A stretch of 64,000 nucleotides of DNA from Closterium sp. Naga37s-1 (Eukaryota; Streptophyta; Zygnematophyceae; Desmidiales; Closteriaceae): NCBI GenBank assembly GCA_947471745.1, contig CANJKZ010000396.1:565501-629500 (forward strand), in the 5' to 3' direction. Below are positions 27,201-34,618 of the stretch, in pieces; positions within the stretch are counted from its first letter, which is position 1, and every line of letters begins with the position of its first letter. The notes beneath the pieces were generated by a model. The model was not told the origin of the DNA and made no database searches. It saw nothing but the letters and a program-made list of their open reading frames with translations. The position numbers were made by a program, and so were the translations under genes.

Positions 27201-30200
27201 GCGCGTATGGCACACGTTGGTATTGATGCCATCGAGCGCACAGCGGCTCACGGGTCAGTGAAGGGCTTGGATTTGGAGAAGGGGGGCAAGTCAGGCATAC
27301 CTTGTGTCTCCTGTATTGGGGGAAAGATCACTCGTCATACCTTTCCTTCTGTGGGAGAGGAGGAGGATGAGTTGCTCGGGGTGGTGCATGCTGACCTGTG
27401 TGGCCCTTTCCATGAAGCAGCTAAGGACGGCAGCCGCTACTTCTTGGTGCTGAAGGATCGCAAGACGCGATATGTCTGGGCCTACCCTTTGGCCCAGAAG
27501 AGTGATGCGCTGGCGGCGTTCCAGAAGTGGCTCCCGATGGCAGAGCGACAGTGCAAGACCACGGTGCAGGCGCTGCGCACTGATCGGGGTGGCGAGTTCC
27601 TGGGGCACGACTTCACGCTCTTCCTCGACGGTAAAGGCATCATCCATGACCTCACATGCCCGTACACGCCGGAGCAGAACGGGATGGCCGAGAGGGAGAT
27701 GCGCAGCACTGTGGAGGCGGTGCGGACGATGTTGCTGCACATGGGTGTGCAGCATCACTGGTGGCACCTAGCGTTGGCGCAGGCCGTCTGGGTGCGCAAC
27801 CGCGTGGAGCACGCCTCACTACCCTCTGGTGTGACGCCGTACGAGCTCGCCTTCCGACGCAAACCTGATGTCAGTATGGTGCGTGTTTGGGGCTGCATGC
27901 TGCAGTACATGGTACCACAGTCGCAGCGTGGGGGGAAGCTGGCGCCTAAGGCTCGCTGGGGGTTGCACTTGGGTGTGTCAGCTGCGAGCAAGGGCTGGAC
28001 CGTGCTGGACTTGGAGTCCAACCGCCTCATCACCACTGTGGAAGCTGTGGTCTATGAGACCATGTCCCTAGCAGGATGGAAGGCTTGGCATCAGCAGGAG
28101 CATGGGGGGCGTTCGATGCCCTATGAGCCCCTTCCCTCACTCTTCCCGATCACTCTCGAAGAGGCGGAGGAGGAGGAGGAGGTGGTCGCACCTCCTGCTA
28201 TGCCCTATGTCCCTACCTCGGTCCCCACCCCACCTCCGCCTTCAGTCTACCCTCGTGTGATTCCCCCTGCCCCGCCTTCTTCCTCCTCACCCCCCTTGGC
28301 TTCCCCTCCTCCTCCTGTTATTCCATCTCCCCTTCCACCCTCCATCCCTCCTGCACCTGCTCCGCCCTCTTCTTCGTCTTCCACGGCGCCGCCCGTTGGT
28401 GAGGGGGGGATGGAGGTGCCACCGTCTGTGGAGATCACCGACGGGCAGCGCCTTGAGACTGAGCAGCTGCAGGACGAGAGCAGTATGGATGGAGTACAGC
28501 AGAGTGGGGGGCAGGAGACAGGGGAGCAGCAGACAGGGGAGCAGCAGATTGGGGAGCAGCAGACAGGGGAGCAGCAGATTGGGGAGCAGCAGACAGGGGA
28601 GCCGCAGACAGGGGAGCAGGAGATGTGGGGAATTAGAGATGGTGGTCGTGTGTTGGTTTCTGGGACGACCACTGCACCACTGCGTCGCTCCACTCGCATC
28701 ACTCGTGGTGTCCCGCCTGTTCGATACGCTTGGGCTGTAGTGGTTGAGCCAGCGGGCTTGGATGACGAGGAGGAGGACGAGGAGTGGACTAACCTGGACC
28801 CGGACGTGGCAGCTGATCCTGAGAGGCAGTGGGACATAGCGAAAATGACAGTGAAGGAGGCCTTGGGCTGCTGGAAGGGAGACAAGGTGAAGGTGGCGAT
28901 GGACGAGGAGATGCGGAGCTTGATTGAGCAGGGGACGTGGGAGTTGGTTCCGCGTCCGCCAGGGGTGAATGTGATGAAGAACCGCTGGATTTTGAACACC
29001 AAGTTCCGACCTGATGGGATAGTGGAGCGTGAGAAGGCGAGGCTGGTGGTGAAGGGGTTCACGCAGGTGGCAGGGGTGGACTATGAGGAGACGTACGCCC
29101 CTGTGGGAAGCTATGTGACGGCGCGTGTGCTTCTGGCGATTGCAGCTGCACTTGATTTGGACCTGATGCAGCTCGATGTGAAGAACGCGTTCCTCCATGG
29201 CGTGCTGGACCGAGACCTTTACATGGAGCAGCCGAGCTACTACGAGGATGGGACTCCTCGTGTCTGTAAGTTGGTGAAGAGTCTGTATGGGCTCAAGCAG
29301 AGCCCGATGCTATGGTATGAGGCCTTGGATGGGGTGCTGCTTGGGGCTGGATGGAAGAAGAGCAAGGTGGATGAGGCTCTGTACTTCAAGACTGATGCTG
29401 AGGGGGAGATGTGCTGGCTGCTGGTGTATGTGGATGACCTGCTTGCTGCCAGCCGCAGTCAGAGCATGCTAGCGGAGCTGCGTGACCTGCTGCAGAGTGC
29501 CTTTCAGCTGCGGGAGATTAGCCCTGTGGAGAAATATCTGGGGTTGCAGCTGATTCGGGACAGGCCCACGAGGAGGCTGTGGCTGCACCAGGGGGCCTAT
29601 GTGGACAAGGTCCATAGGCGCTTCTTTGACGGGGAGCAGCCGCTGCGAGTGCCTCGCACCCCTCTTTCCTCTGACCCTTTCAGTGTGCAGACCTTCGAGG
29701 ATGTGGGATGGCAGTCTCGCCAGGAGGAGGAGTACAGGCAGAAGGTGGGATCCTTGCAGTTCGCGGCCTGTACCACCCGTCCCGACATCTCGTTCGCCTG
29801 CAGTAAGCTGGGGTCGGGCCAGACTGTGCGGAGTGATCAGCACTGGAAGGAGTTGGACCGGTGCTTGACGTACTTGGTGGGGAGCAGGGATGTGGCGCTG
29901 GAGTTTGGTGGTGGGCCGGAGTCCTTGGAGCTGGTGGGCTACGCCGATGCTGATGATGCAGGGGACAAGCAGAACAGGACCAGCACAGGTGGCTATGTCT
30001 TCGTGCTCGGGGGTGCTGCTGTCTCATGGGCGAGCCAGAGGATTTGTTGCGCCACCCTCTCCTCCACTGAGTCTGAGTACGTTGCTGTTGTGGAGGCTGG
30101 GAAGGAGGCGCGCAGGCTGCGCTTCCTGCTGGCAGAGTTTCAACTGCTGAGGAGTGAGGAGCCCACGACTCTGTTTGTGGACAACTCCTCCGCCATTTCA

Positions 30201-31645
30201 GTGGCAGGCATGGGGCTCAAGGGGAGCCTCAAGCACATGGAGCGTCGTCACATGTGGCTGCAGCACATGGTCAAGCGCAGGAAGCTGCAGCTGCAGTACA
30301 TCCCTACGAGCGAGCAGCCTGCTGACTACCTCACGAAGGCATTGCATTTCCCCGCCTTCAGTCGTTGCTTCGAGGCTGTGGGGCAGGTGCGGCTCTCGAG
30401 CGAGGGGAGTGAGACCTAGACACTCCATGATGTGGATGGTGCCATGGCCTATCCATGGCTGGTGCGGTGCGTGTTTACACTTTGAGCGTGTTTCGTTTGT
30501 GTGTATCCCTTTGTTTTGGTGTGTATGTGTGTATGCATGCCCTGTGATTATAAAGGGCCTTGCTGTAGTATGGCAGGGGAGTGTTAGAGGGCCCTACGAC
30601 AGCAAGGACCCTCGATGACCTTTGACTTGGCAGGTCGGCGCCTAACGACTGAGTCTACTCGGCACCGACGCACGAGTTCGGTGGCGGTCATTAGTGACTA
30701 CGGGTGACTGTGAGCTACTGCAGCGAACTCGGCGGAATCGGTGCTAGGAATGACGAGTCTTGGGGGTCGTAGGTGCCTTGCTTGTGAGGCACGCTGCTCA
30801 CTTGCTGTGTTGGCAGGAGTAGCGTGCACGGTGAGACATTCCGGTGCCGAGTTGGGTTGGAAATGTGCGGGGCGCGTTCACCCACCTGCACAGCACTTTC
30901 GTGTGGGTTGGGTTACTCGCAGCGCCACGCAACAATTGTGCAACTCTTGCTTGCCTATATATGTTTGTGTTTGCTTGTGTGTTTGATAGTTGATATTGCA
31001 ATTCTACTTGGCCCAAATGCTACTTCAATTCTCACAAAGTCCTTAGAGGCAAACGCTACCAAAACTCTACCAAGTTGCTGGCGCAACATCATTCCCATAG
31101 CAGAGACTCTCTCGCTATCGTTACGCTCTCTAATATATTCCTTCACTGACAGCCTTTGACTTTTAAGTCCACTGAAAAGTCATATGACGGGCCAGTGAGC
31201 CCTGGTTTTGACGCCTGACGGCCCGACGCCTGACGCTTCACGAAAGTCGTCTCTCTGTTGACGCTTGGGTTGATGTTTGACGGCTGACGCTCATTGTTTG
31301 ACGCCTGGATATCAAGGCTTGGATACTAAGTCTTGAATATCAAGGCTTATATATTAACGTTTAGATGTCAAGGCTTGGATATCAAGGCTTGGATATCAAG
31401 GCTTGGATGTCAAGGCTTGGATGTCAAGGCTTGGCTGTTAAGCTGTCGAAAGTCGCCTCGCTTAGATAATTGCCTAAATAGTCGCCTAAACAGTCGCCTA
31501 CTAAAAACGTAGCCGCGGAAAAATAACGAGAGTCCTGATAGTCTGACGCCTTACCGCCGACAGTCGCGGACTCAGGGAATTCGACGAGGCCGAGCTTGCT
31601 CCGCACGAGATCCGCTACCGTGTGCTCCGTTATAATCGCCGCCAT
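18259..31645 (-). CDS. CBSX6: CBS-domain protein, CBSX5/CBSX6-like (5 exons)
   Basis: Exons: 31645-31555, 24236-24193, 23275-22917, 22203-20999, 18878-18259; phases agree throughout and give 772 aa. Exon 1 starts MAAIITEHTVADLV, resembling the N-terminus of Arabidopsis CBSX6, and joins in phase to EAIEALVREDLVAAPV. Exon 3 carries KAYIGTVTMVDLLLHV, a CBS strand-helix, followed by a Gly/Glu-rich run. Exon 4 starts INTIMRPMAQGVQRLIVP, matching the plant segment MMKQGVRRLLVP. It then has a long Ser/Pro-rich linker, a 12-bp-periodic (REGE)n tract at about residues 369-431, and VLTQTDVARWLLD. Exon 5 has LVGQLSSVDLRG and a final CBS half with WVVDDHGCPTGGVTFSD. CBS pairs usually bind adenosyl ligands and regulate partner proteins; the ligand here is unknown. 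The exon 2 donor (CCC|GTCTAC) is weak and is the least certain junction. A copia element sits in intron 1 and a 23-bp array in intron 4. Confidence 0.8.
18961..19015 (-). repeat. Decayed copy of CBSX exon 5 acceptor and start
   Basis: On the minus strand this repeats the acceptor region and first codons of exon 5 (VNALGVVYPFPELTTPSSS beside the genuine VNALAVVDPFADRTTPSSS). The acceptor has decayed from CCCAG|GG to CCTAAGG, so the downstream copy at 18878 is the usable one. Confidence 0.75.
19151..20936. repeat. 23-bp intronic minisatellite (about 78 copies)
   Basis: The unit reads CACATATGCATACACAG followed by AAACGG, repeated about 78 times inside intron 4 of the CBSX-like gene. Most units are identical. 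A variant trio (two CTGAAC units followed by a CTGCAC unit) recurs. The CTGCAC unit is found at spacings of 9, 18, 15 and 11 units, which marks block duplication. Because 23 is not a multiple of 3, each frame cycles through all phases. The consensus has no stop on either strand, which produces very long spurious frames. On the minus strand the frame is continuous with exon 4. Confidence 0.97.
21403..21590. repeat. 12-bp-periodic CTCCCC/CTCCCT tract inside CBSX exon 4
   Basis: A pyrimidine-rich tract on the plus strand encodes an in-frame run of REGE and EREG repeats on the minus strand within exon 4. The period is a multiple of three, so length changes keep the frame. It lies in the disordered linker between the CBS halves. 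Confidence 0.85.
22249..22613 (-). repeat. Three extra copies of the start of CBSX exon 4
   Basis: Copies at about 22313-22249, 22447-22382 and 22613-22549 repeat the acceptor side and first codons of exon 4 (TIMRPMAQGVQRL and close variants), each about 65 bp. The genuine exon begins at 22203. Each copy carries a CAG-like or CTGG-complement acceptor region. They lie in intron 3 and could act as alternative acceptors. Confidence 0.85.
22760..22830 (-). repeat. Extra copy of CBSX exon 3 end and splice donor
   Basis: This repeats the last codons of exon 3 (LVRASEEGLSLLLTDLNA) plus the donor CACC|GTAAGC at an offset of 157 bp from the genuine exon end at 22917. It lies in intron 3. Confidence 0.85.
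23369..23420 (-). repeat. Extra copy of CBSX exon 3 acceptor and start
   Basis: The minus strand reads CCTATCAG followed by codons for ALGSLARSILSLPY, repeating the genuine acceptor CCCATCAG and ALGSLARTILSLPY at 23275. The copy breaks off after about 50 bp. Confidence 0.85.
23590..24116 (-). repeat. Series of decayed copies of CBSX exon 2
   Basis: The minus-strand segment encoding EALVREDLVAAPV (genuine exon 24236-24193) is repeated at about 24113-24070, and as progressively shorter remnants of the LVAAP part near 24003, 23900, 23820 and 23600. The nearest copy keeps an acceptor (CTCAG) and encodes ETIEALVREDLVAAPV, so it could serve as an alternative exon. Confidence 0.75.
24380..24943 (+). 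repeat. 5' LTR of copia element
   Basis: It starts TGTTAGAGGG and ends ATTCCTTCA, and matches 30582-31145 except for one substitution. A TATA-like stretch (CCTATATATG) near 24752 is a plausible promoter core. Translated frames inside it are shared with the 3' LTR and are not genes. Confidence 0.97.
24944..24962 (+). promoter_or_regulatory. Candidate primer-binding site
   Basis: Directly after the 5' LTR the sequence begins TGGTGCGGTGAGCG. The leading TGG pairs with a tRNA CCA end, as expected for a tRNA primer. It is not the usual initiator-Met site (TGGTATCAGAGC), and I cannot name the tRNA. Confidence 0.5.
25221..30419 (+). CDS. copia gag-pol polyprotein (1732 aa, intact)
   Basis: This is the single frame of the retrotransposon. 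In order: a Gag region (about residues 170-400), a CCHC zinc knuckle CYVCGQIGHVAKYC (432-445), an aspartic protease with DSG (519-521), and a pre-integrase zinc finger (GDLWHARMAH, then CVSC; about 656-710). Next is an integrase core with D725, D788 and E824, giving exactly DD35E. A Pro-rich and GEQQ-repeat linker follows. Reverse transcriptase has YVDD at 1403-1406, and RNase H starts at YADAD (1574). The order protease-integrase-RT-RNase H defines Ty1/copia. There is no stop or frameshift. ATG at 25221 is the first in frame. The product copies element RNA to DNA and integrates it. Confidence 0.97.
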   Translation: MSTEEANVEAGNLRALEEDLVARHSRGEISDIEYELMLEGLRSRRRREHPSPRVENVEQVAGGTSAWDMAVDGGSSDDEEFDGLMSRGVLRGPTRFSTASVGGVQERVHRAAASREHANVGRRSVAGGGIAEEFDSEAMPGVTPIGSMSRDEGIAPNYGYFRFTPDKIVVTRPLEGRHDLSTWTESIEPQLEIAQLKRFIDGTTPIPPARALAHLSQFRAMQLLTFTTISRCCSPTVQIALKACRMKVDAGYQAWQFIMRTYMAKDDLYIGQLEQALTNLEMIEHESATSYCNRAQQILVNLRMAGVDYSQASYITHVVKGLPQQYNLLRRMLKLPQVRKELDEDTLASYIIEEECTLAAEGRKDQFLPQANQVFTKKGKPQFQQTSFPSPPTTAQQQQPKNGGGLGGGGEKWKGGKDGLPKGGKGGFKGKCYVCGQIGHVAKYCQQWADKEADTGGEGSGGSSGKGGDGSKGSGQSSCAMVKPVVEQTPLVVLEPEAGEGLQAVAAAVKANPSVVLLDSGCSHHLMGDRSAFVEMSSGGSIKQVTGFNGALQEVQGRGTVALLGEGGRRVLVPDVLYVPGVQASLLSAGQLRDSGVQLLDAGDVTLLRAPDGSLLGRAEFKGRVLCTNFQPCSTQQQEGETVALRTLATGVRSKGDLWHARMAHVGIDAIERTAAHGSVKGLDLEKGGKSGIPCVSCIGGKITRHTFPSVGEEEDELLGVVHADLCGPFHEAAKDGSRYFLVLKDRKTRYVWAYPLAQKSDALAAFQKWLPMAERQCKTTVQALRTDRGGEFLGHDFTLFLDGKGIIHDLTCPYTPEQNGMAEREMRSTVEAVRTMLLHMGVQHHWWHLALAQAVWVRNRVEHASLPSGVTPYELAFRRKPDVSMVRVWGCMLQYMVPQSQRGGKLAPKARWGLHLGVSAASKGWTVLDLESNRLITTVEAVVYETMSLAGWKAWHQQEHGGRSMPYEPLPSLFPITLEEAEEEEEVVAPPAMPYVPTSVPTPPPPSVYPRVIPPAPPSSSSPPLASPPPPVIPSPLPPSIPPAPAPPSSSSSTAPPVGEGGMEVPPSVEITDGQRLETEQLQDESSMDGVQQSGGQETGEQQTGEQQIGEQQTGEQQIGEQQTGEPQTGEQEMWGIRDGGRVLVSGTTTAPLRRSTRITRGVPPVRYAWAVVVEPAGLDDEEEDEEWTNLDPDVAADPERQWDIAKMTVKEALGCWKGDKVKVAMDEEMRSLIEQGTWELVPRPPGVNVMKNRWILNTKFRPDGIVEREKARLVVKGFTQVAGVDYEETYAPVGSYVTARVLLAIAAALDLDLMQLDVKNAFLHGVLDRDLYMEQPSYYEDGTPRVCKLVKSLYGLKQSPMLWYEALDGVLLGAGWKKSKVDEALYFKTDAEGEMCWLLVYVDDLLAASRSQSMLAELRDLLQSAFQLREISPVEKYLGLQLIRDRPTRRLWLHQGAYVDKVHRRFFDGEQPLRVPRTPLSSDPFSVQTFEDVGWQSRQEEEYRQKVGSLQFAACTTRPDISFACSKLGSGQTVRSDQHWKELDRCLTYLVGSRDVALEFGGGPESLELVGYADADDAGDKQNRTSTGGYVFVLGGAAVSWASQRICCATLSSTESEYVAVVEAGKEARRLRFLLAEFQLLRSEEPTTLFVDNSSAISVAGMGLKGSLKHMERRHMWLQHMVKRRKLQLQYIPTSEQPADYLTKALHFPAFSRCFEAVGQVRLSSEGSET
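30570..30581 (+). promoter_or_regulatory. Polypurine tract
   Basis: The purine-rich TGGCAGGGGAG lies immediately before the 3' LTR start at 30582. This is the normal place for the primer of plus-strand DNA synthesis. Confidence 0.75.
30582..31145 (+). repeat. 3' LTR of copia element
   Basis: 564 bp, identical to the 5' LTR apart from one substitution, and followed at once by the CTGAC target-site duplication. Confidence 0.97.
31151..31450. repeat. Degenerate short repeats in CBSX intron 1
   Basis: 31190-31219 repeats the 30 bp that lie left of the copia insertion (24350-24379). Without the element the two would be 69 bp apart, so the target was already a duplicated site. It is followed by TGACGCC-type repeats and then, from about 31310 to 31440, by a 14-bp unit (GGATATCAAGGCTT) in about eight imperfect copies. 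Confidence 0.8.
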
Positions 31646-32659
31646 CGCTTTGCACCGAATCCGCTAACGTTGACGTTCGTTAAAGGCAGCGTCGGAAGCT
31701 GGAATAAGGCGCAGCGCGCACGTCAGCGATCACCAGAGAACATTGTGTTTGAAACACGACGCTCAAACGCGGCGTATGACAGCGATCACCGAAAAGCGTT
31801 CTGCACGGCGAAAGGCGCGCCCAGGAAATAAACCGAAGACTGGGATATAGGTCCGGCTAACGGTGCGCTGTGCGTCGGACGGTGCGCCGGCGGGTGTGGC
31901 GGCGGGTGTGGCGGCGGGTGCGGTGGCGGCGGGATGGTGGAGGGGATGGGTCGGTCGGGACTCGGGGGGGTCGAGGGGTGAGGTGTGGCGGCGGGAGGGA
32001 AGTGGTGGTATTGGAGGGGCTGCTCTGTGAGACAAATGTGAGGTTCAATGAGCTGTGTTCCGCTGAAGATCGGTTCGCTCAGTTTTAGAGAACAGCGCAA
32101 TCTCCATGCAGGCTGCATGAAAAAAGAACAGCGCTGACATCGAGTGCGCCACGTCAGAGGGCTCACACACATGTGTCACGTCAGGTCCTTGTTGGAATTC
32201 TTCGAGAACTTGTCATTCACCAGCACCAGCACTGGCAGAAACCGTACGTTTAGAACGTCTTCGCTATATTTCCGCTAATGATTGAAACGATGGTCTAGGA
32301 TAATCAAGGTTTATTTCAGGTCGTCATTACCTGAGGTACCCAATTCGCCAATTGCTGATTGGCCGAAGTTTGCCTCCCCGATTTCCAATCAGGCCTTCGC
32401 GAAACAGGATTGTCTTTGCGAAGACACATCTCTTCGCACCAGTCTTCCTTGAACAAGCAACATATTCATAATTCCCACATTTATCAAGTAATTTTTTCTC
32501 ATACAATCTTCTGAGGAGCAGGTTCTGCCTTTTCTTGCTTCAAGGACGTCGTTTCTTACCTGAATCTTAACTCAGAAAGCATTTCTTGCAGGTTCCGCTG
32601 ACGCAGCTCATCTAACTAAGATCGTCACAACTCGGATATTGCTTCACGTCGTGGAAACT
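31646..32659. promoter_or_regulatory. Divergent promoter region of the CBSX-like and LRR genes
   Basis: About 1 kb separates the two divergent start codons. It contains a GC-rich block with repeated GGCGGGTGT words at about 31890-31935 and A/T-richer flanks. A strong acceptor-like end, CATTTCTTGCAG, near 32591 suggests that the plus-strand gene has a 5' UTR intron. No gene was recognised inside. Confidence 0.5.
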
Positions 32660-34453
32660 ATGCCTCCTAAGGCCCGATCAAGGAAGGCGCTCGCAGATTC
32701 TGGCGTCAATGTGCCTGACGAACCATCACCGACCAAGTCAACTACTAGTCTGCGCAACCGGACAGTTCCAAGAAAAGAAGGCATTGCTGAGAACAATGCA
32801 ATCGAGGATAAGGCGCTTCCCAGGACACGTGCACAGGCTGCCAGCAAGATACCAACGAGATTATCATCAAGGCCTGACGTTCCTGAGCAGCTCGTGCGTC
32901 AGGAAGCTGTTGGGTCAGGATCTTTTCTGAACCGATTGGATACTCTTGAAAAGGAGTTGGAGGCAACTCGAGCGAGGGTAAAGATGCTGGAAGGGGATAA
33001 CTCAAAGACGCAGGAACAACTAAAGCAGACGCAGGAACTACTGAAGCAGCTGGAAGAGAAGGGAAAGGAAGATCGGAAGTATTATGAAGATAGAATCCGA
33101 AGGTTGAAGGATGAACTTGCATCCGTCAGCCATGGACATGGAGCTCCTGAGGACCGGCAGTCAGACCCGAAATCCGAGGAGAAAACCCAGAATGAGAACA
33201 ATGATCTTGAACTTCAGTCAGCTATGCAACAGGTCGTGCGAGTAATGGTGGAAAAGGTGATAACTACTGTCAAGGATGAGTTGCGCCAAGGCCAAGACAC
33301 GGAAGGCCAGAGATACAAACGGAGAAGAGAAGATTCATGCACACCAAACAGCCAGCAGCAGGTAAGGCCAGTCAGTTTGCATGCGTGTCACCCTGAATCA
33401 TGCAAGCCTTCCAAACCCCAAGTTTGTATTTCTTACCATTATCAGTTTTTTTCGTTGCAGAAAGTTGACAGCCCTAATGCTTCAAGCGCCTTTGGCAGCC
33501 CTCTGGAGAGCCCTAGTGCTACCCCAAGCTCACGAGCTCGAGCAACGGTCAACAAGCATGCAAATATTCATGACGAACACAGCGGCATCTACAGCATCCA
33601 TTTCAAGTCACGGGTTAACGACAAGAATGTGGAGGAAGTGGTCGAGGCCCTCCCTTTGGCTTATCCCGAACGTCTATCTTCCATTACCTCCATTGTTATC
33701 ACTGGCACCCAGTTCGCTCACCCATCTTCCTCGGTTTTCACTGGATCAACGCTATGTCGTGCTGGCCGTCTCCCTGCTCTATCCAGTCTATCCATTTCAG
33801 GCCACGCAATCAGTTACGAGGGTGCAGTGTCTATTGGCAAACTCTCGAGCCTCACGTCACTGGAGCTAAGCAACTGCACAAACATCAACAGCATTACGCT
33901 CTCCAATATGCTCCCTGGCCTCTGCAAGCTGGAGCACTTGGGACTATCCTCCACCAGCGTCAAAGAGGCAGGCATTCGGATCTTGAGTCAGCATCTCTCT
34001 GGAAGCCTCAAATCCCTCAATGTCACCTCATGTGATGGCTTGACAGATGCTGCCTTTGTGCACCTCAGCAGCTGTAAGCGCTTGGAGAAGTTGGAAGCTG
34101 GACACTTGGTGAAGCTCTCAGACGCTGGGCTACTTCAACTTGTTGAACTGCCTCTGAAGCATGTCATGTTAAAGTCATCGTCAAATGTCACAGGAGCTTG
34201 GCTCCAGAAACTGGATGGAGAAGTAATTGATCGCCTCGAGTCGCTTGATCTCAGCCACACAAAGGTGACTGATGATGTTTTGAAGCATCTGGCGGCTGAG
34301 GCCACAGGACTGAAGATATTGAAGGTCCGGTCATGTCCAAGCGTCACACAGCATGGGCTGAAGGTCTTTCGCCAGTTGGGAAGGGAGTTGACAGTTGAAA
34401 ACAGTGTGACAGATGCATACGGATTCAGGAGATCATCCCTGATCAAACGTTAA
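32660..34453 (+). CDS. Coiled-coil and leucine-rich-repeat protein (2 exons)
   Basis: Exons are 32660-33361 and 33461-34453, giving 564 aa. The start is the first true ATG (MPPKARSRK); an in-frame TTG lies upstream. A basic N-terminus is followed by a long heptad-rich coiled coil (about residues 90-160, with LEKELEATRARVKMLEGD and repeated KQTQEL). Then comes a basic cluster YKRRRED that may be nuclear-localising. The C-terminal half has leucine-rich repeats of the ribonuclease-inhibitor/AMN1 type (for example LTSLELSNCTNINS, LEHLGLSSTSV, LESLDLSHTKVTDD). No F-box was seen. Such LRR folds bind proteins; the partner is unknown. The gene is divergent from the CBSX-like gene and convergent with the HTH gene (165 bp between stop codons). 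Confidence 0.8.
   Translation: MPPKARSRKALADSGVNVPDEPSPTKSTTSLRNRTVPRKEGIAENNAIEDKALPRTRAQAASKIPTRLSSRPDVPEQLVRQEAVGSGSFLNRLDTLEKELEATRARVKMLEGDNSKTQEQLKQTQELLKQLEEKGKEDRKYYEDRIRRLKDELASVSHGHGAPEDRQSDPKSEEKTQNENNDLELQSAMQQVVRVMVEKVITTVKDELRQGQDTEGQRYKRRREDSCTPNSQQQVRPVSLHACHPESCKPSKPQVCISYHYQFFSLQKVDSPNASSAFGSPLESPSATPSSRARATVNKHANIHDEHSGIYSIHFKSRVNDKNVEEVVEALPLAYPERLSSITSIVITGTQFAHPSSSVFTGSTLCRAGRLPALSSLSISGHAISYEGAVSIGKLSSLTSLELSNCTNINSITLSNMLPGLCKLEHLGLSSTSVKEAGIRILSQHLSGSLKSLNVTSCDGLTDAAFVHLSSCKRLEKLEAGHLVKLSDAGLLQLVELPLKHVMLKSSSNVTGAWLQKLDGEVIDRLESLDLSHTKVTDDVLKHLAAEATGLKILKVRSCPSVTQHGLKVFRQLGRELTVENSVTDAYGFRRSSLIKR
33362..33460 (+). other. 99-nt in-frame, stop-free intron
   Basis: The donor CAG|GTAAGG and a pyrimidine-rich acceptor ending TTCGTTGCAG mark an intron inside the LRR gene. 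Its length is a multiple of three with no in-frame stop, so retention would insert 33 residues. Confidence 0.8.
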
Positions 34454-34618
34454 CACAATCTGGCAGCTACTGGTATTTGGAGATAGATTGGGAAAAACTT
34501 CAGTTGTGCAACTTCAAACGTATATAGATCTCAATTAGTTACATTGTCTGGAAGGCAGCAAATCAGGTTTCACAAAACATTATCTAAACCAATCAACTAT
34601 TCCCCTTGCCTACAGCAT

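Larger units (their letters stand above)
24380..31145 (+). mobile_element. Complete Ty1/copia LTR retrotransposon
   Basis: The element is 6766 bp with two 564-bp LTRs that begin TGTTAG and end TTCA. It is flanked by the 5-bp target-site duplication CTGAC (24375-24379 and 31146-31150). The LTRs differ at one position by eye (A at 24809, G in the 3' copy), so the insertion is very recent. It contains one uninterrupted gag-pol frame, a primer-binding region after the 5' LTR, and a purine-rich tract before the 3' LTR. It sits in intron 1 of the CBSX-like gene in the opposite orientation. All expected parts are present, so it may be autonomous and active; activity itself is inference. Confidence 0.97.

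Noticed and set aside
26267-30428. Many antisense and other-frame ORFs inside gag-pol (up to 303 codons)
   Set aside because: Shadows of the GC-rich polyprotein frame; no motif of their own.
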